Below, piece by piece: positions 57,738 through 64,000 of a stretch of DNA of 64,000 nucleotides. This DNA is from Glutamicibacter sp. JL.03c. GTDB taxonomy: Bacteria; Actinomycetota; Actinomycetes; Actinomycetales; Micrococcaceae. Both the position numbers and the translations under genes were made by a program. A model generated the notes under the pieces. The model was given only the letters and a program-made list of their open reading frames with translations. It was not told the DNA's origin and ran no database searches. The number at the start of each line of letters is the position of its first letter. Position 1 is the first letter of the stretch. The stretch covers positions 1,178,001 to 1,242,000 of the forward strand of contig NZ_CP107575.1 of NCBI RefSeq assembly GCF_025854375.1, in the 5' to 3' direction.

Positions 57738-57775
57738 CGAAATCCGCCAGTGGTGTTGACCTCTGGCGGATTTCG
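57738..57775 (-). terminator. terminator of the whiB-type gene
   Basis: Perfect 13-bp stem (57738-57750 with 57763-57775) with a 12-base loop, 40 bases past the whiB stop on the minus strand. T-tract weak. Confidence 0.7.
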
Positions 57776-57815
57776 TTTGGCGTCTCGGGTTGCGAGATTT
57801 ACCTCGAGCGCATAT

Positions 57816-58064
57816 TCACGAAGCGCGACGAGCGCGGGCAGCGCGGCGCTTCAAAGCGCGACGCTCATCTTCGCTCATGCCGCCCCATACGCCTGCATCC
57901 TGACCGGACTCAATAGCCCACTGCAAGCAAGTCTCGGTTACTTCACATCGACGGCAGACGCTCTTGGCCTCTTCGATCTGCAATAGGGCCGGACCGGTGT
58001 TTCCCACTGGGAAAAACAGTTCCGGATCCTTTTCCAGACACGCCGCGCGGCTACGCCAATCCAT
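57816..58064 (-). CDS. whiB1: WhiB1-type iron-sulfur regulator
   Basis: 82 residues from ATG 58064 (SD aggagc). Four cysteines C9, C37, C40 and C46 bind a [4Fe-4S] cluster, and GVWGG (58-62) is the sigma-contact turn. The RRALKRRAARARR tail is the basic DNA-binding end. MDWRSRAACLEKDPELFFPV is nearly identical to mycobacterial and corynebacterial WhiB1/WhcE-type starts as I recall them. An in-frame extension up to 58133 lacks support. Likely NO- or redox-sensitive essential regulator by analogy. Confidence 0.94.
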   Translation of the reverse strand: MDWRSRAACLEKDPELFFPVGNTGPALLQIEEAKSVCRRCEVTETCLQWAIESGQDAGVWGGMSEDERRALKRRAARARRAS

Positions 58065-58420
58065 GCTTATTGATGCTCCTTGAAATCTGAGAGGGGTCTG
58101 AAGGGCCAACGGCAAGCAACGGAGGGGTAACAACTAATTAGGAATGTAATTAAATCCTGATTACCCAACGGTTACCGATTGGCTCTTCTGATCTTCGGCG
58201 AGGACCGATTGGGTTCCTCGTTTAACCGACCACATAAGGTTTTCATGTTACGAGGAAGTAAACAAGAGTCATGATAGCGAAATGTTGCTGAATGCCTGAG
58301 TGCTTTCTCACATGGCATTTGACAGGCAAGTCCGCTAGTACCTCTTGGTGTGTCTTGGGCTACAGCGTGGGTGCTCATGGCAGTTTGAGTTCCTGCCAGA
58401 CGTCGACGAAGATTGTTGAC
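58065..58420. other. AT-rich divergent region between whiB1 and the 58421 gene
   Basis: 356 bases with no convincing gene. 58125-58165 is unusually AT-rich (taattaggaatgtaattaaa) and probably holds the whiB1 promoter on the minus strand. No firm -10/-35 assignment. Confidence 0.45.
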
Positions 58421-58834
58421 GTGAGCAACCAACAAAGTAATGTGCCCCGACCAATCAGTGTTGTCATCGTAGCCGCACTAGTCTTGCTCGAAGCGCTGGC
58501 AGTCCTGGGTTATGCCATCAGCTACCTGGGAAACCTTTCGATCGACGGAGTAGTCAATGTCGGCGGGCAAATCTTCATGCTGGTGCTCTGCCTTTTGCTT
58601 GCTATCTGGCAAGGTTCCGTAGCTATCAACTTCTTCAAGGGCAGCGCTTTTACCCGCGCCCCAATCATCGTCTGGCAATTGTTCCAACTCATCTTGTCAG
58701 TCTCGTTCCTTAATTCGGATATCGGCGTGGTCAAGATTGGGGCAGCGGTTTCGATCCTGGTCGCCGGTGCGAGCATTGTCCTGCTCTTCGCTCCGAAAAC
58801 CACGGCATTCTTAGGGGATCGACCCTCGCAGTAG
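58421..58834 (+). CDS. four-helix membrane protein, hypothetical
   Basis: 137 residues with four membrane helices (about 12-35, 46-66, 78-98 and 104-124). Start set at GTG 58421, just before SNQQSNVPRPISVVIVAALV; an in-frame ATG at 58292 would add a non-membrane, non-conserved lead. I see no motif that indicates function. It converges with the FtsK-like gene, 9 bases apart. Confidence 0.7.
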   Translation: MSNQQSNVPRPISVVIVAALVLLEALAVLGYAISYLGNLSIDGVVNVGGQIFMLVLCLLLAIWQGSVAINFFKGSAFTRAPIIVWQLFQLILSVSFLNSDIGVVKIGAAVSILVAGASIVLLFAPKTTAFLGDRPSQ

Positions 58835-58843
58835 TCGCTTGCT

Positions 58844-61800
58844 TCACGCCTCTCGGGGAACGAGCACCATGCGGGGTTGTCCGTAGCGAGCGACGACGGC
58901 ACGCCAGTAGGGCCGACTTGTTCTCTGGGGGTCTTGGTGCAGGGATGGCCATTGCATTGGTTGCATGTCTTGTGAATGCTCTGCCTCGACAATTGCGACT
59001 TCCCGGTCGTCTACGGCGAGGGACGGTAGACCGAGTTCATAGGCGAGCCGTGCCGAAGGCGGAGCAAACAGAACCAAACGCACATCTGAGGCCTTGAGCC
59101 TTTCCAGCATCGCTACGAGTCGCGGATCTGAGGGGCTGTCCACGTTGATGCACATGAGGTGTGGACGAATTTGCCGTTCTGAATCATAATCATCGAGCGT
59201 GGCGGCCAAGCTTTCGATGCCGTTTGAATGTGCGGCTTTCCAGCGCTTGGCCAGGCAAGAAGAAATTGTTAACCGTTCTTTGGCATCGGCGCAGATGATT
59301 AGGAAGCGCGCCTGATGGGGGAGGACCACGGGGCTACCCGTAAACGGATGGTAGCCAAGAAGCTCGACTTCGTCACCGAACGGCGAGGATTCTGCACGGA
59401 GCATCGCACTGGTATCGATCCAAGTACAGTCTTTGTGATGCTCGGCCCGGGCAGGAGCAAGTTGGAAAACTTGGGCGGAATGATCGGAATTTAGAACCAC
59501 TCCTCTGCCGGGAATGGGCGAGCAAGCCGGAAGTTTGGGCCAGATCATTTTCAATGGCTCTGTGGCATTGAGCGGGAAGTACCACTGTGTAGTGAACAAT
59601 CCTGTGGACTTCAGGCAGTTCTGATCACGATCAACGGCGCAAACGATAAAAGGACCCCGCGAGCCGCCGAGCCGTAGTAACGACCCCACTGCTTCGTCAA
59701 AGCGTTGAAAATGTTGAGGCGGCAGGCTCGATTGGAGCTGCGCCAATGAATGAATCATGATGATCAGGGATTCGTCATTCGGCTGTGCTTCCAGGAAGTC
59801 CAGTGCATCCAGGAATGCATAAGTATCTTCGCCGGTCACCACCTTGAGATTCCCAAATCGCCATGCGTGCTGGACAGGTGACGGCCCGAAACAAAGAATT
59901 TTTCGGGACAACGAAGCGAAATATTCAAATGCCAGTCGAGCGCCGGCCTCGGGTAATCCGCAAATAAGCAGGGAACGCCACCGCTGGGTGTTGATGATCA
60001 ATGGCTCTTGCGTTCCGCCAGCCAAGTTATCTCGCACCCCGCAGAAGATTGCACCCTCGTTCCGGCCCTTCCAACTAGTCGGCATAGGAACATCGTCGAC
60101 GCCTGGGGGAAGCGGCGGTGCGAAGCCAGAATTGCACGTGGGTGCTGAACCCCAGCATGCGTTCACCAAGTCGACTAGTTCTGTAAGCGGATCTCGCCCG
60201 GGTATCGCAGGGGCGGGGGCGAACGTGGCGAATTTGGATAAGGACATGTTGGTGCGGTTTCGCTCAAGAATCTCACCTTTGATTTCAGGTTCAGCCGCGA
60301 GATGAAATTGGAAATGCTCTGTAGGCCTTGCCGAGCTTTTGATTATTGCGAGTCCAGGGCGATCCAGTAACGTCGCCGCTGTTGAGCCCACGAGCTCAAC
60401 AGACTCGCTCGGATCATTAACTCGCAACGCAATGACCGCATTAATGTTCGCGCGTGTCTGGCCGGTGAGTGTGCCGGCAGGACGCTGTGTACTGAGAATC
60501 AGATGGATTCCTAATGCCCGTCCTACCGCTGCCAACCGGTCGATCCGTTGTCCGGCCGTTGGCAGGGTTTCGATAAATACTCGAAACTCATCGACAATCA
60601 CGACAAGCCTAGGCAGGGGCTGTGGTGGTGAAGTAAGCAATCGGTATTCGCCGAGGTCGCTACAACCATTGTCAGCTAGTAGCTTTTCCCTGCGGCGAAC
60701 CTCGAATTCGAGCTGTTCAAGCGTGCGTTGTGCGCAAGAGTCATCCAAATCGCTGGAGAAGAGCTGGACGTGAGGAAGTTGCTCGTAAACTGATAATCCC
60801 GCGCCACCCTTGAAATCGATCAATGCGAACGCCAACTGCTGTGGCGAGAACTGATAAGACAGGTCAGCGACGATTCGACGCAGTGCTTCCGATTTTCCAG
60901 AGCCAGTAGTTCCGCAGATCAACATGTGCGGTCCGTCTGCATCGAAATCTACTGAAACTTCGTCGCCGCTTTTGCTGACCCCAATTGAAGCTAGTAACCG
61001 ATCGCCTGGTTCCTTGAACGGTCGTAACGAGTCTGAATTTGATGATGGCGAAAGAGCCAGAAACCGTTGTACGGTGCGGTCAAAGCGCGTCAGGCTCAAT
61101 TTTTGCAGCTCGGTCAGAGAGAATCGTTGATCTGGCAGATGGGACGCTAAGGAATCGAGCATTATCCAATGCTCAGCGGTCTCATGAAGCGCTGGCCCCA
61201 ACTCGATAACTAGGGTATCGGGTATCGGACCTGTCGGGCTTGTGGTCAGATAAATGGTCTTGAGCGCCGGATTGTCGTGTTTCCAAGAATTCTGATCAGA
61301 ACTCGGAGGCGTCAGATTGGTCGCCGTGACATTCTGCAGAAGCAGCAATGACGCCGGCAAGCAATGAATAGACGGATCGATAACGAGCGAAAGCCTGCCC
61401 GCAGCGATAAGCGGCAAGAACCGCGCGAGAGCTCCAGCTAGGATTTCTCCCATATCTTGGCCTTGAATTCCCACCAGTTGCCAAACGACAGGTGTCGCAG
61501 GAGCAAAGACAGGACCAGGCCATGGAGCATCCAGCTTTTTCTTCCTGAGTATTGGCCAAGCTTTATGGGAGCGCTGAGGCTGAGACGGTGCGGAAATTTG
61601 CGGTGACCATTGGCCATTGCCCCAAACAAGGGGAGGAGCCGTCAGAGAATTGATACCGAGCGTTGTTGCATCCAGCCCGGCCACTATTGCGTGTCCCAAT
61701 GGGGGTGCGTATCGGGACCTGGCTTCGACCACCGCACTGCGTTGCGCGGCCAAGGATCGGTTCCAACGATTGAGTTCTGCGACGATCTGGCACGCCGGGA

Positions 61801-62518
61801 CCAAGCCCATAAGAGCGGAAACTCCACTGATGATGAGAAAAAGCATAGTGCCCATAAGGATTGCCAGCAGGATTCCGGTAAGGACCGGTACGAGGGCAGC
61901 CAGCGTGAGCATCACCAATCTGCTCATTTCAGGCCTTGGCGGGAGCAGGACTTCCAAATCGTCAGCCAGAATCCTCGTTCTAGACTCCGAGACGAGGGGG
62001 TCACCAACGGCGAAATCCGTATTCCCTAAACGAAACCGAGATCCCAATGAGAGATCTATCGAGCTGCAAGCAGTGCCATCGTCACGAATCAATTGATGGT
62101 TGGCTGTTGCCAGGAGTCGTATCCGCCTCGCCGATACGCTCAAGGTTGCGTGGCCCCGTGAAATAAGCGGATCCTCAAGCCAAAGAGGGGCATTACGGCC
62201 AATAGACTGCTCTCCGTGCGTTATAGATATCCAAGCGCCGGCATCTGGGCCGCTGAGAACGTAGAGCTTTAATGTTGACGAAGCGGCCAAAGATTTTGCC
62301 GGTATCCGAGGTATGTCGCTGAGAACTAATCGCTGATCCGACGCCAGAGTGCCAATACTTTCAAGATTTTCTTGTTCGACGTACCAATGTTCATCAGGAA
62401 ACGAGGACTGAAGAAGCGAAGCCAACTTTACGCCGGTCAACCTTCCACTCGAGACCAGCTCAAATTGACGCGGATGCTGGAAATTTTGAGATATCAAGAG
62501 AAATTCGTAGCGGGCCAT
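58844..62518 (-). CDS. FHA-FtsK/SpoIIIE secretion-type ATPase (EssC-like)
   Basis: 1224 residues. Residues about 85-175 form an FHA domain (QSIGRNAPLWLEDPLISRGH); 200-240 are a membrane hairpin; then an FtsK/SpoIIIE domain with Walker A GTTGSGKSE (536-544), LIDFKGGAG, Walker B LVVIVDEF (638-645) and STQRPAGT. A second ATPase-like part near 820-850 has GLPEAGAR where Walker A should be, so it looks inactive. This order is that of EssC/EccC motors of type VII secretion, with one FHA instead of two. Start at ATG 62518 behind agga; an in-frame start 55 codons upstream is less likely. No WXG100 gene is visible in the window. Confidence 0.85.
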   Translation of the reverse strand: MARYEFLLISQNFQHPRQFELVSSGRLTGVKLASLLQSSFPDEHWYVEQENLESIGTLASDQRLVLSDIPRIPAKSLAASSTLKLYVLSGPDAGAWISITHGEQSIGRNAPLWLEDPLISRGHATLSVSARRIRLLATANHQLIRDDGTACSSIDLSLGSRFRLGNTDFAVGDPLVSESRTRILADDLEVLLPPRPEMSRLVMLTLAALVPVLTGILLAILMGTMLFLIISGVSALMGLVPACQIVAELNRWNRSLAAQRSAVVEARSRYAPPLGHAIVAGLDATTLGINSLTAPPLVWGNGQWSPQISAPSQPQRSHKAWPILRKKKLDAPWPGPVFAPATPVVWQLVGIQGQDMGEILAGALARFLPLIAAGRLSLVIDPSIHCLPASLLLLQNVTATNLTPPSSDQNSWKHDNPALKTIYLTTSPTGPIPDTLVIELGPALHETAEHWIMLDSLASHLPDQRFSLTELQKLSLTRFDRTVQRFLALSPSSNSDSLRPFKEPGDRLLASIGVSKSGDEVSVDFDADGPHMLICGTTGSGKSEALRRIVADLSYQFSPQQLAFALIDFKGGAGLSVYEQLPHVQLFSSDLDDSCAQRTLEQLEFEVRRREKLLADNGCSDLGEYRLLTSPPQPLPRLVVIVDEFRVFIETLPTAGQRIDRLAAVGRALGIHLILSTQRPAGTLTGQTRANINAVIALRVNDPSESVELVGSTAATLLDRPGLAIIKSSARPTEHFQFHLAAEPEIKGEILERNRTNMSLSKFATFAPAPAIPGRDPLTELVDLVNACWGSAPTCNSGFAPPLPPGVDDVPMPTSWKGRNEGAIFCGVRDNLAGGTQEPLIINTQRWRSLLICGLPEAGARLAFEYFASLSRKILCFGPSPVQHAWRFGNLKVVTGEDTYAFLDALDFLEAQPNDESLIIMIHSLAQLQSSLPPQHFQRFDEAVGSLLRLGGSRGPFIVCAVDRDQNCLKSTGLFTTQWYFPLNATEPLKMIWPKLPACSPIPGRGVVLNSDHSAQVFQLAPARAEHHKDCTWIDTSAMLRAESSPFGDEVELLGYHPFTGSPVVLPHQARFLIICADAKERLTISSCLAKRWKAAHSNGIESLAATLDDYDSERQIRPHLMCINVDSPSDPRLVAMLERLKASDVRLVLFAPPSARLAYELGLPSLAVDDREVAIVEAEHSQDMQPMQWPSLHQDPQRTSRPYWRAVVARYGQPRMVLVPREA

Positions 62519-62770
62519 GAAGAATCCTGAATAAAAGTGAAGAGCAGTATGGGAGTAATCAAAGCGTGCTAAGTAACCTTCTCGAATAACTAAAAGACCG
62601 CCTGTGGAGAATGAATTTTCGGTTATCCACAACACGAAAAGCTCTTGAAAGGTAGCCGAAGTGCCTATAGCATCCCTTGTCATACGAATATGAATGCTGC
62701 ACCGACGATGCGCTCGCCGATGGTCCCCGACTTCGGGAATCTTTGATACGAAGAACCACAGGAGCTCGTT
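62519..62770. other. divergent promoter region between the EssC-like and CpaF-like genes
   Basis: 252 bases separating the two starts. No further gene is supported. A ribosome-binding site acaggagc lies before the GTG at 62771. Shared regulation of the two outward-facing genes is possible. Confidence 0.5.
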
Positions 62771-63997
62771 GTGGAAGCACTGTCCATCGTTGAAGACGAA
62801 GTTCGTGAGTTGGTGAGAAGGCGTGGACTCGATCCGGCGAAACAGCCTACGATGATCAAGTCATTGATCGAAGAAGTCATCAGGGACTATGACGAGCGTG
62901 CACTGCTTGGTGCAGTGCCTTCTCTTGGATCGCTCGATGCGGCCCGTCAAACCATTTTCGACAACGTAGCAGGCTTTGGTGCCCTCCAGCCACTTCTCGA
63001 TGATCCGACGGTCGAAGAAATTTGGATCAACGCTCCACATCAGGTGTTTTGCGCTCGAGGTGGGCAAAGCCAGCTGACCCACATTCGCATGGAAGCATCA
63101 GAGATCGCTGCCTTGGTTGAGCGCATGCTCAAGTCGTCGGGCCGACGTTTGGATCTGTCCCAACCATTCGTCGACTGCCAGCTTCCGGACGGATCCCGTC
63201 TACATGTCGTCATTCCTGACATCACACACGAACATTGGGCAGTAAACATACGCAAATTCATCGCGAGGGCCAGCAAACTAGATGACCTGGTGGAACTCGA
63301 TTCCCTGAGCCGAACCGCGGCGTTGTATCTGTCGACGGCCATTAATGCGGGCCTCAACGTGATCGTCACGGGCCCGACTCAAGCCGGCAAAACAACGATG
63401 CTTAATTGTTTGGCTTCTTCAATTGGTCCGCGTGAACGCATCATCACCATAGAAGAAATTTTTGAGATTAACCTAGCCCTGAGAGACGTAGTTGCCATGC
63501 AGACGCGATTGGCAAACCTTGAAGGAACCGGCGAAATTACGATGCGGCGCCTCGTGAAAGAGGCACTTCGCATGAGGCCCGATCGCATCGTTGTGGGGGA
63601 GGTACGAGAGGCTGAATCGCTAGACATGCTCATTGCCTTGAATTCCGGCATTTCAGGATTGTGTACGCTCCACGCGAATTCAGCAAGAGATGCGATAACA
63701 AAGATTTGCACTTTGCCTTTGTTAGCAGGCCCGAACATAACGAGCGACTTCACAATTAAGACTGTTGCTGCCTGTATTGATTTGGTCGTTCACTGTGTCC
63801 GAAGTCCAAGTGGACACCGGTATGTCAATGAAATCCTCAGTATTCGAAATCGTGTCGAATCAGGCCAAATTGAATCCTCGACTTTGTTTGAAAGACGAGA
63901 TGGAGCTCTTATCTCCTCGCAGGGGGCCGATTGGGAACATGAAAAGTTTGAACTGTCGGGGATCAATATCGCGGAGCTAATGGCGGGGCAATCATGA
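62771..63997 (+). CDS. tadA: TadA/CpaF-type secretion ATPase
   Basis: 408 residues of the type II/IV secretion ATPase family. An N-terminal helical part (1-65) precedes NVAGFGALQPLLDDPTVEEIWIN. Walker A GPTQAGKTT (201-209), acidic box IITIEEIFEI (225-234; IEDTAEL in most relatives), Walker B RPDRIVVGEVRE (269-280) and the histidine motif TLHANSA (299-305). Powers assembly of Flp/Tad pili in typical clusters. GTG 62771 has acaggagc upstream. The stop overlaps an ATG at 63994 in the next frame, presumably tadB. Confidence 0.9.
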   Translation: MEALSIVEDEVRELVRRRGLDPAKQPTMIKSLIEEVIRDYDERALLGAVPSLGSLDAARQTIFDNVAGFGALQPLLDDPTVEEIWINAPHQVFCARGGQSQLTHIRMEASEIAALVERMLKSSGRRLDLSQPFVDCQLPDGSRLHVVIPDITHEHWAVNIRKFIARASKLDDLVELDSLSRTAALYLSTAINAGLNVIVTGPTQAGKTTMLNCLASSIGPRERIITIEEIFEINLALRDVVAMQTRLANLEGTGEITMRRLVKEALRMRPDRIVVGEVREAESLDMLIALNSGISGLCTLHANSARDAITKICTLPLLAGPNITSDFTIKTVAACIDLVVHCVRSPSGHRYVNEILSIRNRVESGQIESSTLFERRDGALISSQGADWEHEKFELSGINIAELMAGQS

Positions 63998-64000
63998 TCG
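63994..64000 (+). CDS. start of the next Tad gene (cut by the window)
   Basis: ATG 63994 overlaps the TGA of the CpaF-like gene (ATGA) and runs out of the window after two codons. In Tad loci the next gene is normally tadB. Identity is inferred only from position. Confidence 0.35.

Overview
The window looks like a chromosomal segment of a high-GC Gram-positive actinobacterium, most likely an Arthrobacter/Glutamicibacter-like member of the Micrococcaceae. The genus is inferred. The evidence is a 23S-5S rRNA tail followed by actinobacterial synteny blocks: the TPR protein/HAD/TlyA/NadK/RecN/PyrG/Nudix/XerD order of mycobacterial Rv1691-Rv1701, the ParA-ScpA-ScpB-RluB-TyrA-Cmk-Der block, and the GarA-FtsR-DUF151-MerR block. 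A WhiB1-type protein, a PASTA kinase, class II DAHP synthase and frequent GTG/TTG starts agree with this. All calls come from reading the sequence and from remembered family features; no database search was run.

Layout. 1-3.86 kb: end of an rRNA operon (spacer, 23S, 5S, terminator). 4.19-15.1 kb: housekeeping block opening with a protein that has an unusual RGGF-repeat N-terminus, then HAD phosphatase, a 57-residue protein, tlyA, nadK, recN (behind a possible LexA box), pyrG, two Nudix genes and xerD. 15.1-15.9 kb: small Xre regulator plus DUF2975 membrane protein with a palindromic site. 16.0-22.4 kb: methylcitrate cycle locus, gntR-prpD-prpB-prpC on the minus strand and a propionyl/acetyl-CoA synthetase divergently on the plus strand, with two copies of one operator between them. 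22.4-26.4 kb: CitA/CitB-type two-component system next to a DctA-type carrier.

26.5-28.9 kb is an eroded patch: a frameshifted SGNH hydrolase, a deaminase, a VOC protein and a broken TIGR03086-like gene. 29.0-36.0 kb: chromosome-segregation and essential-gene cluster. 36.05-41.7 kb: tRNA-Pro followed by accessory genes: a PhzF-like protein, an ABC-F protein with a probable leader-peptide attenuator, a 3-hydroxybenzoate 4-monooxygenase and a DUF488 protein. 41.9-45.5 kb: garA, ftsR, DUF151 nuclease, merR and a ParA-like ATPase. 45.8-49.3 kb: pyruvate carboxylase. 49.4-53.9 kb: lipid-related genes (acyl-CoA synthetase, esterase, acyltransferase). 54-58 kb: class II DAHP synthase, PknL-like kinase and WhiB. 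58.8-64 kb: a large FHA-FtsK/SpoIIIE (EssC-like) ATPase facing a TadA/CpaF ATPase that begins a Tad-type locus running off the window.

Functionally, the prp locus, the C4-dicarboxylate system, pyruvate carboxylase and GarA all meet at the TCA cycle and anaplerosis. The most interesting places for follow-up are the RGGF-repeat protein, the ABC-F leader region and the FHA-FtsK/Tad pair.
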